Below are positions 10,631-22,289 of a DNA stretch of 64,000 bases, one piece after another. Location of the stretch: assembly GCA_037783415.1 (NCBI GenBank), contig JAZGTN010000069.1, positions 992,001 to 1,056,000 on the forward strand, read 5' to 3'. Position numbers and translations under genes: made by a program. Each line of letters starts with the position of its first letter. The first letter of the stretch is position 1. The notes under the pieces are model-generated. The model saw nothing but the letters and a program-made list of their open reading frames with translations, was not told the origin of the DNA and did not search any database. This DNA comes from Leptasterias polaris. Its lineage: Eukaryota > Echinodermata > Asteroidea > Forcipulatida > Asteriidae.

Positions 10631-12543
10631 TCCCTAACCCCCACACGTCTCCGTTGTCTAAGACCAGTAGCACGCTTTTCTCTGGTCAGTGCCTTTAGAC
10701 TGTCGTCGAAGTATTGATCCCAGACAATATCTACCCATAGAGCCTGATTTTGCTCTCTTTTGATATATGGAACAAACACCTTTGCTGCGTACTCGCCAAA
10801 TGTCTTACATCCTCCAGGTCGAAGAATGTTCACGAGTACAGCACCATCATTGATGCTCACATCTGTGTCTGGCCTTACATCACTTGTAGACTCTACATGT
10901 CTTTCGAGACAATCTATGAGATCGGACTTCTTTCCTGGCAAGCGTAACTGCCCATATGAAGAGAGAGATGGTGGAAATGGATGATTTTCGTGGCTGAAAA
11001 AAATGTCAAAGTCATCGTCTCTTGTCTGACATGCAACATACAGCCTTGCGAAGAGAGAAGATTCACTTTTGAGAAGATTGACCTGAAGTGTGCCCCTGCT
11101 TTATTTGATGACCCATTTGCTTGTTCGTTGAACAGATTGCTTTCTTGTTCCTGGTTATGGTGGCTGTTATTGGCTTTATGTTTGCCCTGAGGCGCTCGTC
11201 CACAAGCGTTGCATCTGATGAGCATTAATGTATAGTGGTGAGGCACACTGTTTGACTACTGGTCGACAGGTCCAATATGTCCTTTGACTGCAGCCCTAGA
11301 AAGTTCTGGCTTCTTCCTCAAATGGGCTCCCCATGCCCTCGATTACATTTGCAGGTAGTGCTGTCACCTGTTTAGCAAATAGCTTCTGGGGGCGGCAGTT
11401 TGCTCATAACGAACTTGCCACTTTGGAATTCCCGGGCAACATCAGGATATGTTCTATCAAGGCTACACATTATCCCTCACATGAACTGACATCCAACAGG
11501 TGTAATGGGTGTGGTTTAGACTAGCTACAAACAATTCAAAGTGACCTGCACGCAATGAACGCACAAATACCAAGCAGTTGTAGTCCAAGATATCTGTACC
11601 TGTACAGGAACTGTGGTGCTTCATTTCTGCCAGGTGCACCAAAGGCTGAAACTGTCTGGAGGATCTTGTGGGTTGGTTAGACACACATCATGTGCCCTTT
11701 TCAGGAGAATGTATAATGCACATTATGCAGTAACTTGGTGGGCATGTCTGGTACGGGTCACATGGGATGCCTTCAGGAACGATTCCACAATGTGGCAAGT
11801 TCTGCCTCTTGGTGAGCTTCCACCCAACCACTACCTTCCAACCAGTGACCCAAGACTTTGTTGCAGGTCATCTCTATGTGAAGTCCCCCAAGAAGTATGA
11901 CAAACTTACCCTCACCATACAGCCTATCCATAGACCATTGTAGTTATCACAGGAATCTGGCCAGGGTTTACATGTTGCACAGCTGCCTGAATATTAACTT
12001 CAAAGGAGTGACGCAACATCGATGGGGTGCTGGCCTCCTCAGCAAAAAGGGGCAGCATGGCAATGATGGATGGTAAGACGTCTGATTCTGCTATTAGACT
12101 GGCGTAGCATGCTGCCCAAGAAATGTTAGAATCAGAGGATATTTCATCTGCATGCAGATTCTCAACATGACTCAGCCAGTCATATTCTTTCTCCATTTAT
12201 TTACCTATAGAGTGTCGAGGGAAGATATCGGGTTTACCAGCAATGAGTGGACCATAGACATCGTTTGATGGCAGACCTGTAGTCTTAAGCGATGTGCAAG
12301 TCACTATTCTTTGCCCCTTCACAAAGTTGCTATTGAATGGGTGAAACCGCGATCGGTGTCATCACTCGTGTTACTCTCGTTGGTAACATTCTGGAAGAAG
12401 GACAAACCCTTGTTCCGTGAAATGAACCGGTGGAGGTCTGAGCTTGGATTGTGGCCTATATTGTCTGCCGCTGCAGTGATAAACTGACTGTTCTGGAACT
12501 GGGAAGGACAGACTGTGAGACTGTGGCAATCTGCAGTGAACAT
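10627..12543 (-). pseudogene. Decayed member of an uncharacterised multicopy metazoan protein family, part 1
   Basis: Minus-strand fragments in several frames appear in the order I remember for a large protein family seen as many uncharacterised copies in fish, cnidarian and echinoderm genomes. From the N-terminal side: TAAADNIGHNPSS (about 12480); WAACYASL with LPLFAEEAS and VNPGQIPVI (12200-11930); LEGSGWVEA (about 11850); ESFLKASHVTRTRHAHQVTA (about 11750); FVRSLRAGHFELF and HTHYTCWMSVHVRDN (11580-11470); DVAREFQSGKFV (about 11430); YVACQTRDDDFDIFF and ENHPFPPSLSS (11040-10960); GKKSDLIDCLE (about 10930); VFVPYI...VDIVWDQYFDDSLKA with a basic end (10850-10640). Several stops and frameshifts separate the blocks and parts are deleted, so it is not functional. 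Function is unknown to me. Coding resumes on the other side of the LINE. Confidence 0.8.
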
Positions 12544-12624
12544 ATGCTCCAGAGTTATGTGTACATAATAAGGAATGAATTTTTAGATATTAAAATCCAT
12601 TAAGATTGTTAAAAAAAATGTGTA

Positions 12625-13105
12625 TGCAGACATCCTAATAATGATGGTTGCTAAGGAAAAATGTTGCCTAGCCAACTATTGTAAGCCTCTTGCAGTTGAC
12701 AATTGCTCCAGAATGATGCTAATAAGACGGGTAAAGTTAAAAATAATAAAATATGTTGCAATTGATAAGGAAAATTGGTTTGCAGGCATATTTTGTTCTA
12801 GTTGCTAAGGAAAATATGTAACCTAGCAACCGTTGCTATGCTATATACATTTCACATTGGCTCCACCCCTGAACTTGTCGAGAATATTGTGTTGAACATT
12901 TTTGCAAAGTTTCATGCTTTTAGCACAATCTGCAGGCATCTTTTGTGCTTGTTGCTAAGGAAAATATGTAACCTAGCAACCGTTGCTATGCTATATACAT
13001 TTCACATTGGCTCCACCCCTGAAAATGTTAAGAATGTTGTGTTGAACATTTGTGCAAAGTTTCATGCTTTTATCACAATCTGAGCAATTTTTTCACCCCT
13101 CGCCT
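12625..13105 (-). repeat. Right inverted end with 150-bp subterminal tandem repeats
   Basis: Two units of exactly 150 bp (12781-12930 and 12931-13080) differ at few positions; each contains GTTGCTAAGGAAAATATGTA followed by CCTAGCAACCGTTGCTATG. A third, diverged unit begins near 12625. The palindrome TAGCAACCGTTGCTA recurs inverted at the left end. Such subterminal repeats in DNA transposons are often transposase-binding sites; that role here is inference. Confidence 0.8.
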
Positions 13106-13982
13106 TGACTAGAAGTACCATCGGTGCGTAAGAATAACACTTTCTGTATGAAGCTCACCGATGCATAACTATGGCGGCTTGTTAAGGGGTGGGCGTCATC
13201 TGCTGTTTTTAAAGGGGGGACATACATAGTCTGTGCCTCGATATAGCCTGACCTGACCCATATCATAAATTCATGAACGGATGAGTGGAACACGCAGCAT
13301 AAAGCATTGTAACCACTCCATTGTTTACCATAGTATGCCAGCCTGCTGTGCTTTTACCTCACGGCCTGCGCTTTGATTTCTCTTTCGAGCCTTGTACCCC
13401 AAAGTGGTGTTGTATCTACAAAGTTTTTCAAGCACCTTGCATCAGCTGATACTCTAAAAATATAATATCATATTTTGTTTAAGGGTCATCAGACACAGGG
13501 TCTTTTCGAAACTTTGTTTTGGGTTTGGTTCCATCCTACAGGTAGAAGCCCTTACGTTTTTCATGATTACTGATGGAGACGTAGCTGTAAGCAAAGCCTA
13601 AGCCTTATCCTCAATGTAGCCGAAGCCGAAGCCTTGGTTTTGAAAAGACCCACACTGAACTCGAAAAACGGTCTGGCCCCTTTTTCGTAAAGTTAGAATC
13701 AGTAGTCTCGATTGCCTTTGAAGACAGTGAGCGTTAGGCCATGCCACACAGCAGGACAATTTTTGTTTAGGCAACTTAGGTGCAACCAACTGCGCTGCAT
13801 GCACAGGGAATACTCCGGCAGTACAAGAGACATTTTTCTAGCTGTAACTCACTATCTCCAAGAAAATAATGAGAAAACTGAAATAAGTATGAATTTCCTT
13901 CTAGGAAGTTGTAAGGTTGCATGTAAATTGCTTTGTGTGACTCAGCCTTTACGATGATAGCAACGTGATAATCGTCACTGTC
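13106..13982. other. Non-coding spacer
   Basis: No gene. It contains a repeat shared with about 5363-5395 in the same orientation (AACCATAGTATGCCAG type, 13303-13345) and a short run of AAGCCTAAGCC/GAAGCCGAAGCC-type tandem motifs near 13590-13640. Confidence 0.5.
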
Positions 13983-14252
13983 TATAGACCGTATCGAATA
14001 TGGCGTTACCTTTCAAATGCCCACAACATGGCGTCTGTGAGCGTGTGTGCGTGCGTGTGCGTGTGCCATAGAAATCAAACCAGGAACGCAGAGTTCATGA
14101 AAGCGGCCATATCATAGGACAGGCCGTATGCGCGTCTAAACGCGTCTTAGCGTTCCTGGTTTGATTTCTATGGCACACGCACACGCACACGCTCACAGAC
14201 GCCATGTTGTAGGTATTATTGAAAGGTAACGTGATATTCGATACGGTCTATA
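13983..14252. mobile_element. 270-bp foldback element with about 110-bp inverted repeats
   Basis: The left arm begins TATAGACCGTATCGAATAT and the right arm ends with the reverse complement. The arms also share AACATGGCGTCTGTGAGCG, a TG/CG-rich alternating stretch, and TATGGAAATC-type sequence in inverse (GCCATAGAAATCAAACCAGG). Only about 45 bp at the centre are unpaired. The arms differ by small substitutions and length changes in the GTGTGCG run, so it is an old insertion rather than an assembly artefact. The terminal TATA could include a TA target duplication. No coding capacity. Confidence 0.88.
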
Positions 14253-15521
14253 ATACCTGGTAAATCTGTTTAAAATATTTTGTTTTATTTAGAGGATGTT
14301 CGTTAGAGAGACTTGGACTTCGCTTCGGTTTACAGCTTAATCTTGGTCTAAGTTATGGGATAGACCACGCCTAGCCTCGTACAGCTTGTTAACATGTTCG
14401 CCCCACATACACTCCATCAACAAGATGTTCGTCTTATCCACACTCTTTTTCAGATTGATGGAACTCAAGAAAAAGCCAACACCCAAACTGTTCTATGTAT
14501 CCTGCCTCAACGCTACCACCCCCTGTGCATTTTATCGTGCGATTTATTAGCGTTTCCCCATTTTACACTTCCAAGTATATTACTTAAACCATTTCATCAG
14601 ACAGTGCATTATGTCTCCGTGTATTTGATGTCATAATCAGCTTTAATCCCAAAGAGCTTTTGGTTATAAAATATTCCATCCATGTAAACAATAAAAATAA
14701 AATGAGTACATCATCGTAACTGCATCAATCGCAAAGCAACTTTCCGATTTTTGAAGGGTTAAATAAAATAAAAACACAAATAAGACTAATCGTCTTAAAG
14801 TAAATAGGTTCACGCATGGATGACTCCTACTGATTTCTGGCGCCTTTTGATTTCTCTTCTAATGCTCTCCGGATAAATAAAGGATCACATGGAACCCCCT
14901 CCTCTTTCAATAAAAGATACGGGCTTGCAATAAAAAAGACATGCGGGCCAGTGAGGTTGTAATCTCTTTAATTCAGCGCATACACAAGATAACACGGCCA
15001 AAGTCCTGGTAGTCCAATTTGGCCAATCTTGTTTGTGGGGGTTTAAGAGAGCTTGGGCCTGTTGAATCGTGTCTCTTCTTTCCCACCGCGTGCCGTCGTG
15101 GACGGGGCCGCTCGGATCAGATTGAAGTCGTCCCTCTTCGTTATAGGATTTGATTCTGACATATATCGCTGGGAGCGTTGAAGAGCATCCATCATCTAAA
15201 GTACTCCGAGGGGGTGGGGGTTCTTATTGATTTGATTTTGACATTTTGTCATTGTGTGGCTAGCAAGCATCGGAAGCAATTTAAGCAAACAGATAGCTGA
15301 TGTATTACGTGGAGAGTGGTAGAGGCACACGGGGTGAACTCTTTTGATGGGCCCGCAAGTTGGGTTGAGAAGATGTCAAACTTGCATTTGATGTCTTTGT
15401 TATTCACCTTAACCATGGGTGAACAACCTGAGAGTGAAACATTTTGTACCTTCACATACTCTGCTAGCTATGGTTTAAGTCAGACTTTTTTTTGCTGAAT
15501 TGAGGTCTGTACTCCATAAGA
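14253..15521. other. Non-coding spacer with a GC-richer island
   Basis: No gene recognised. From about 14830 to 15230 the sequence is more balanced in composition and non-repetitive (for example TTTAATTCAGCGCATACAC, a GATAAC and two GGCCAA motifs near 15000-15030). It could be a conserved non-coding element close to exon 3, but only composition supports this. Confidence 0.4.
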
Positions 15522-15880
15522 GGATCGGGTTGGCGTATTTTTCATTTGCCGCCACCTCTGGGACCCCGGTTCGAATTCCTACTTTTGCTGAGACACATTT
15601 TGCAAATAAGCTATAGTGTGGGATCAGGTTGGCTCAGTGGATTATTTCCCTGCCTTTCACCTCTGTGGACACCGGTTCGAATACCACCAGAGTGGAGCTT
15701 GCATGTGGATTTGGTTTTCAGTCCTTTACCTGATTGTGTGGGTTTCCCCATTAGGGTTTTCCTCCCACATTTAAAGCTGAACATTTCTTTTCGTTTCCTA
15801 TTCATCTTGTTGTTGGTGCTAATTGTGTGCTGCTGGGTGTGTTATACATAAATAAATAAATAGGTAAATAAATAAATAAA
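15522..15880 (+). mobile_element. tRNA-derived SINE, family B (full copy preceded by a partial copy)
   Basis: The main copy at about 15625-15880 has a degenerate A-box region (TTGGCTCAGTGGATTA), a B box (GGTTCGAATACC), a conserved body (TTTGGTTTTCAGTCC, GTGTGGGTTTCCCC, TTCCTCCCACATTTAAA) and an ATAAATAAATA tail. A head fragment of the same family lies just before it at 15522-15600 (CACCTCTGGGACCCCGGTTC). The element ends about 25 bp from the exon 3 donor side of the T-box intron. The minus-strand copy at 34165-34520 belongs to the same family. Confidence 0.88.
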
Positions 15881-15909
15881 GAAATGAGTGAAATCATCAA
15901 GTTACTTAC

Positions 15910-16177
15910 GTGGCCGTGTTGATCCAGGTTGTTGTTGGTCAGTTTAAGCTTGTTGAATGTGACTACCTGTTTCATCCAGACGGCTCCCGTGGCTGGTGAG
16001 TCCGGGTGGATGTAAAGCCGGCTTGGCATGTGGGGCTCGGCCTTCCCGGACACCACCCATTCCGAGTTGTGGTACTTGTACCGGGTGTCGTCAACAGGGA
16101 CGATGTCCATCAGCAGGATGTACTTGGCGTTGGAGTCCAGGCCTGTCAAGGTGGCGCGGAATGTTGGGAACATGCGT
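15910..16177 (-). CDS. T-box transcription factor, exon 3 (central T-box)
   Basis: Encodes residues 132-221. The acceptor ends gtcaatacag and the donor is GGCCAC|gtaagt in phase 0. Read in frame from exon 2 it gives RRMFPTF, then [39 protein letters not shown], and finally [14 protein letters not shown]. These are hallmark core T-box motifs; IHPDSPATG and KLKLTNN are near-invariant. The [15 protein letters not shown] and [14 protein letters not shown] stretches favour Tbx4/5, while KAEPH and LDQHGH recall Tbx6/16, so the subfamily is unsettled. The next exon should encode a sequence of the type IILxSMHKYQPR; I did not find it between 1 and 15909. A tRNA-derived SINE with an ATAA-repeat tail ends about 25 bp into the following intron. 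Confidence 0.96.
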
Positions 16178-18064
16178 CTGTATTGACAAGAAATTAAAGG
16201 GTACATGAATGAATGTGACGAACATTCCACTGGGATATATGGGAAAGTCCAATACATTGTATAATATCTTGTGACCACATTAAGTGTCCAATTGCCATGA
16301 TACCCTTCCAGTGCGAGTTTTGTCAACATCCTAAAACATCCAATGACACCATATTTTTAATAATTACATGGGCCTCACATTGTGTACAGAAGATCCTGAA
16401 TTTTGACGGTGTTCAATCAAAAAGACATTGAATTTTACCTTTTGACTGATGCGAAAATTCCTCTTTGGAATGTACTGACTCTTTTTGTGGTTGATATCTA
16501 TATGACCTCATGTTTCAAATTTCGCTTTGAAAGAGAATCAAATAAAATGACACTTTACACCATTTTAACGTGGGATAAGAGACTTGTAATTTTTCACCAA
16601 CTTTCATAAGAACTCTATCTAATGGAAAATGAGTGCATCACAAAACTTAATTTGATCTCGGAACCCCTTTTTAAGAAATGGAACGGAAATGTCTGTACAC
16701 AAAAGTTAAACAAATCGTCAGTAAATATTCAAACAAATTCTAGCTTACAGACTAGACTGATCCATCCCTTTCCGGTACTTTAAACCCCTTAGGGACCTAA
16801 ACATTGTCCAACGGAAGGGTATTTACACCGCCCAGTCGGTTCATGATCGAGTTAAAGCACCGAGTGCTTGATGTTCGGTCAACCGGTCGTTCGGCGATAT
16901 CATCCCCGGTGATGATGCCCGTCCATGCCTCACTCGGCTCCGCCGAGCGCGTTGGGACATCTTAACTGGCGTTCTCATATTTTTTTCCCCCGTTGTGCGT
17001 GTGAGCGAGGCGTTAGTCTTAAGGGAGAAGGTTTGCTTTAGTTAATGTGAGACTATGTGATTTGATGGTTGTTATAGATGGGCATATGGCCACACTAAGG
17101 CAACAGATGGCCCACGGAGTAGACACCAAATGACACTTTGTTTTACAAGCCATCGTCGGTTGTTCTGCTTTATAGGTTTACACACACGATGCACATAGTT
17201 GCACTCCCAACAAATCCTTTCCTAAATCACGGCTATTTCCCAAATTTAAGCCGATTCGGATGGTGAGCCACCAGTGCTGACTTTGAGCCTTGGTATTCTA
17301 CTTAGTTTACTTGCATTTAACCAACCGCTGCTACAATGAGTAAAGATGACTCTTGACTGTTATACCTCAGGGATCGTGGAAATTCAAACTTACACGAATG
17401 TGCGTGGGAATCCAATAGTTGCCCATTTCCCTCAAAAATTACTGGTATTTTGTAATAATTATTATATTTAATGTAGTATGGGATTTAAAATCACCTGTGA
17501 TGAAAGTAACGACGTGGATGGATTCTGTATGAATACAAAGAGATTGATCTTGCTAAGAAAACACCTTATGATATTATTATCAATCTCGATTTAGGTTACC
17601 CGCACGATGATTCAGGCGGTACGCCCCCGGGTTTTAGGCTCAAGACTCGTTAGAAATTGTTTTTCGCCCTCACTTTCATTGTGCCACCTATTCAAAATAG
17701 TTCACTTATCTTGTCGACTTGAAAAGAGGTTTCTTCGTTCCTTTATATAAAAATCGTTTTTGATAAAGCAACGAAATTTTTGTTTGTATCAGTTTATGTA
17801 AAAAGATAGTGTACCTGTGAATTTGAAAATGGTTTTATTACAGGCCTCTTGGTGACACTTGGTGTTCAGCCAGCTTTCTTATACCGTGCCCGATGTAGGG
17901 GCAGAGGGTATCCCAAATGTTCCCATAAACAAACACACTTATATATTTTCCTCTTCTACAGAAGTATACCCCTAAAATCCTCTAAAGAATTCCTGGGATT
18001 CCAAGCACCTAATGAAGCCACAATGTGGGGGTACACCATGCCCTCAAAATATGATCATATAGGC

Positions 18065-18490
18065 GTGTCGTGGCCGAGCGGTAAGAGCACCAGACTCAAG
18101 CTCTGGTGTTTCTGTTCAGCAGAGTGTGGGTTCGAGTCCCGGTCGCGACACTTGTGTCCGTAAGCAAGACACTTAACCATTATTGCTTTGTCCTTCGGAT
18201 GGGACGTAAAGCCGTTGGTCCCGTGTGTTGTGTAATGCACGTAAAAGAACCCAGTGCACTTATCGAAAAGAGAAGGGGTTCGCCCCGGTGTTCCTGGTTT
18301 GATTGCCTGCATATTGCGCCACAGCACCTTGTAAACCATTACATGGTGCTATGTAAAGGAATAGGTATCAAACTTCAAAAAGTAGCTCCACATATACCTT
18401 GCAGGAAAATACTGACTGTTGAAGCGCCTTGAGCGTCACTGAGTGACGGATATGAGCGCTATATAAGCAGCCACTATTAATATTATTATT
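18065..18490 (+). mobile_element. tRNA(Leu)-like SINE, family A (full length)
   Basis: The tRNA-like head at 18065-18151 has a paired acceptor stem (GTGTCG / CGACAC), an A box TGGCCGAGCGG, a CAA anticodon position, a long variable arm and a B box GGTTCGAGTCC at 18129-18139. It is followed by the common body (TTGTGTCCGTAAGCAAGACA, then TTCGGATGGGACGTAAAGCC) and a 3' end GAGCGCTATATAAGCAGCC with an (ATT)n tail. The 3' end resembles that of the LINE at 7020-10630 (GGCGCAATATAAA then ATT repeats). Not a functional tRNA gene because of the attached body and tail. Confidence 0.9.
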
Positions 18491-18859
18491 ACATGTAATT
18501 TTGAAAATGAGACGCAAACCTGTGGGTCTAAGTCTAAGTAAGAAGTGTTTTGACAGGCGTAAAAAGAACAATTTATAGTTAATATCTCTGTTTCTAGGTT
18601 GATTCTGTTGAAATGTCTAGAGGCTAAGAAAAGTACAGGCACCTTCAGGTTCTCCCTAAAGCCTGCCGTGTTTTTAATTAGAATCCGTTTATATGGAGTA
18701 ATTGTCTAAAACGCTGGAGTTCTAGCGGTGTAACCCGAAAAGAAATCTGCGTGTCTGTGTGCTGCGATTTATATGAGAGTATATTAATCGAGATTTTATG
18801 GGGCGTGATGTGTCAAATAAGTGCAGTTGAGGATGCAACAATGTAACGCGGATTGGGGA

Positions 18860-19780
18860 GGCAGTTTGCGGAGTCTGGTTTGCCGAGATGATCGCGGTGA
18901 GTTGTACGCGGCCATCCTCATGGGGGACACCGGACGCGTGGGCTAATCTCTGTGACGTGTTACCGACCTTACACGGCGTCAATTGGCAAAGATGCTATAC
19001 GTATGTCCTCTTGATAAAGTCTCGTTTCGGTCATCACAAGTCCCGAATAAATTGGTTATTTAGTTATGGGGACATTCATAAGGTGTAAAACCGTCCCCAG
19101 GGGGTGGTGTGATCGCTCCCCGATTGGTCAACGGAAACAAGAGTGATATACCCCCAGGAGACTGGAACACAAGCCCCCCAAATCACGGCGCGTTTGGCGG
19201 TCCCGTCCTGCACCGCTTCGCGGTCCACGTCCGGGTAGGATTGGGTAGGAGCCAATTTCCTCCACTCCAGCGATTTTGGTGACTACTTTGGATCGCTTTC
19301 GTGAGTTTTGGCGGGAAGGGTGCTACACGTAATCACGACGCGAAATCATTGGATACATCGCATGACCACCTCGAGTTTGGGTAGTGGTCCGGGACGCGTA
19401 GGTTAGCTGTAACACGAACGAGGCCAGTGGAGGAGTCCGAGGACTGTGATTTCATGGGGAGTTTCTAACACCGGGACCCCGTGAGCATCAGCTGGCAAGC
19501 ACGGCTCGGACGCGCCAAAACCGGGGACTTTCATTCCCGCACATATGGCCCTCGCACACCAACTGCGGTGGAATGAAAATAATGTTGTGTGGAAATCATA
19601 GACTTTTTGGTAATGGGACTTGGCAAAGCTCATTTAGTCTGGTGGTGTTGGTCCACAGATTGGGTGTTTCCGTACCGACAAAACTTCCAGATCCGACCGG
19701 CGCGCGCCTTCTGGACGACCCATTCAGAGAATCCGAGGCGTCAACCCGACGAAATATTAAGTGGACTTAACACATCAAAT
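18860..19780. promoter_or_regulatory. GC-rich non-repeat island in intron 2
   Basis: About 900 bp of GC-rich, non-repetitive DNA inside an A+T-rich intron. It contains AGGTGTAA at 19081-19088 (one mismatch from a T-box half-site) and an inverted CCAAT (ATTGG) at about 19123. Open frames in the area have no recognisable domain. An intronic enhancer is plausible; only composition and motifs support it. Confidence 0.28.
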
Positions 19781-20564
19781 AAATTGAGAAAATTAATAGT
19801 CTATTAAAACAATATTGCCAACGCGTCTGTGAAAGTGAACTTAGATATTATAGCTTTCATTGTGTCAGAGTCAATGTGTAGAGAAGCGCGCTAGAAAATA
19901 TATACCGATCTTACATGTACCGTGGGTCTTACTCAATGCAACGTGATAGTTTAGACAGTGGCGGCACTACGGGGGGAAAATGGTATACCCCCTCCTCCTT
20001 CCACTCTCACTGTCCCCCCCCCCCCTCCCCACACAGCTTGGTGTTACAACACTATGTGGACAGTCCTTTGTTATTTAGCACTAAAGAAGTATATATTCTT
20101 AAACATTGGTGAAAATGCTGCGTGGACGCTTAATGTTTCAAGTCCGTACATTGTGTGGGCGCTTGCCTATAAACACCTGCAATCGGGAAACCCTTATTGT
20201 CCTCCTTTTGTTTTTGCACTTTAACTTTTTGGAAACAACTCAACTTGGTTTCGTGCACGCTGTCTCCAACTGGGGGCCATTACCAAACTGGGGAACCTAT
20301 TGTCCTCTTTTGTTATAGGTCCTCGGTTTGAATGTGTATACCTACCCACACGCACACAACCTTACGAATGGGGTTTGTGGGGGTACTATTGTTGTTCTTT
20401 TATTCCCTTGTCTAAAGAACTCCTCTATGGGGTCCAATGAACAAAGGAAATCTTTGAGGAGTCTATTTTTCCATTGTGTATAATATGACCTAACAATGGC
20501 CCATGCGTTTATACAGAAGGGTCCATGTGGGTTCTTTCAGATGCCTGAGAAAGGTGTCATGCCT

Positions 20565-20760
20565 CAGTGAAGCTTTTCTCAATCTCAGATTCTAATTTTG
20601 GGGTGAAAAAACCTCTTTCTCTAAAACTACATTACTTCAAAGGGTGTCGTTTCTAACAATGTTTCATAATATCAACAGCTCTCCAGTGCTCTTTACCAAG
20701 TACATTTTAATCGTCATAAATATTTGGAGTGATTACCAAAGGCATACCTTCCCGAAACAA
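20565..20760 (+). repeat. Partial copy of the 379-bp inverted-repeat element
   Basis: Matches the right half of 42899-43277: CCTCTTTCTCTAAAACTAC, TTACTTCAAAGGGTGT, ATCAACAGCTCTCCAG and GAGTGATTACCAAAG. The left end and the terminal TTAAAGG are missing. Confidence 0.8.
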
Positions 20761-22289
20761 ATAACTGAAAGTGTGTGACCAGCATTCTTTTTGAAAAATG
20801 TCGTGAAAAAAAAATACCATGGCAGAATGTTTTGCCACATATTCAAAGCAGTACTGACTACTTTTTGTGGTACTGAAGAGTCTATACTTTATACATACAG
20901 ACGAATAATTTGAGTTCAGTGTTTATGTGTGTATAGTGTACGTACACGTGCGCCGTACTCGGGACGTAACGATCGGCCCACAACTACACGCACCTGGCGG
21001 CTGTGTGTAAAACAATTCCATCCCAAACACAGTCTCAGAAAAAGAAGAGTTTAAAAAATAGATCTGAAATTCTCTTTGATGCTTTGGTGAGGCTAATTTT
21101 TTTCCATAGTTACTTTATACAACAAAACAAAGTTTTCCTTTATGGATGAAATAACAGCTGGGCGTGTTTGTTGCTGGCCCGTGGTCCAACTGAGTTTAGG
21201 TGTGAAAAAAACGATCGCGTCAGAGACCGCCGTGCACGGACGGCACTCGTCATAGTTAAACTACGCGCAAGGATCCATGATCGTATGACCAGATTGAAAA
21301 ACTCAAACATACATTTTTTGTTTGAGCTGCAGCTATTTTTTCTTTTGTTATTGAGGAGTAGGGTACTTGCAGTATGTTACTCTAGCCATTAAGCCTAGAT
21401 TGGATATAGATAAGGCAATCTAAAAGAAAGTTTAAAAATATCTTTTAGCAACTTGTTTGTAAAAAAAACTATAGGACATTGATTGATTAAGTGGTTTTCA
21501 GCTGCCTAACTGTCCCTTGTCTATCATTCTTTGTTTTGTCTGTCTAATAGGAACAAGTACAAAAGCTTTACTATTTTCATACATGGGCCTACTGACCTTT
21601 GGTATTGATGTGGGCCTATATTAATATTTATTGCTTTATTGTATATAATGTTGAGTAATGCTGCACTATAATATTACTAATGGCATGTTGTCAGTCTGAA
21701 TAACTGTTTCGTCTATCTCTCTGTGTTGTTGTTTGTTTAAAACTTGGTTTCTGATTTTACCATTTTAGTATACTAGCTTTGTATTGTATTGAAATGGCTG
21801 GGGTGGTTAACATATACACGTATTCTTATGTTTCTAAATTATTCTTCAGTGTCTAATTATTTGTATAAATGGACGTTTGGGGTATCAGGTTGTAAATTCT
21901 ACAGTAAACGGTTAAATACAATTAGTGATTCATGCCATGTCTTTCGGCAAATTCGTTTATTTCAATATCTTCTTTCAGCTGATGTTTGTTTTTTACATTT
22001 ATTCCACGATACCACAAGCTTTCTTGCATTCCGGGCTGACGTTTTTCCTCAGCACGATTGTGGCATTTTCTCAATTTAGCAATTCCTAAGAATATTTTGA
22101 ATGAGTTTTCTGCTCAAACCAATACTACCGGTATGTGTTTTAACCAGCATCATCATGCTGCAATCTCAGTCATTTCAGACGGCACGTATCTGGTGTAGTT
22201 TCCATCTCATTCCCACTCTGTCTCCCCCCCCCCCTTCCTCTCCCAGGAGTCTTTTGACTCCTCAGTCGGACGCAGATTTCTCCTTTTAA

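Larger units (their letters stand above)
5955..13105 (-). mobile_element. 7.15-kb composite element with inverted, palindrome-bearing ends
   Basis: The ends are inverted copies: AGGCGAGGGGTGAAAA at 5955 and its reverse complement ending at 13105. Similarity continues inward through ATTGCTCAG, GTGATAAAAGCATGA and TAGCAACGGTTGCTA. The right end has two well-preserved subterminal repeats of exactly 150 bp (12781-12930, 12931-13080) plus a diverged one from about 12625. Between the ends, on the minus strand, is a decayed copy of a large protein family, interrupted by a LINE. Inference: this is a non-autonomous or dead DNA transposon that carried the gene, later hit by the LINE. No target-site duplication is visible at the two edges, so two separate inverted repeats flanking an unrelated pseudogene remain possible. 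Confidence 0.55.

Noticed and set aside
10627..10941. A free-standing 104-residue minus-strand gene
   Set aside because: It is one block of the decayed family that continues on both sides in other frames; its stop lies in sequence created next to the LINE tail.
5363..13345. The shared AACCATAGTATGCCAG repeat as a target duplication of the composite element
   Set aside because: The two copies lie about 560 bp and 200 bp outside the element ends and are long, diverged dispersed repeats, not a duplication at the edges.
1..15909. Exon 4 of the T-box gene
   Set aside because: I looked on the minus strand for the expected SMHKYQPR-type block with an acceptor in phase 0 and did not find it; it is probably outside the window.
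18065..18151. A tRNA-Leu (CAA) gene
   Set aside because: The head folds like a tRNA but is followed by a SINE body and ATT tail found in other copies; it is the SINE promoter, not a tRNA gene.
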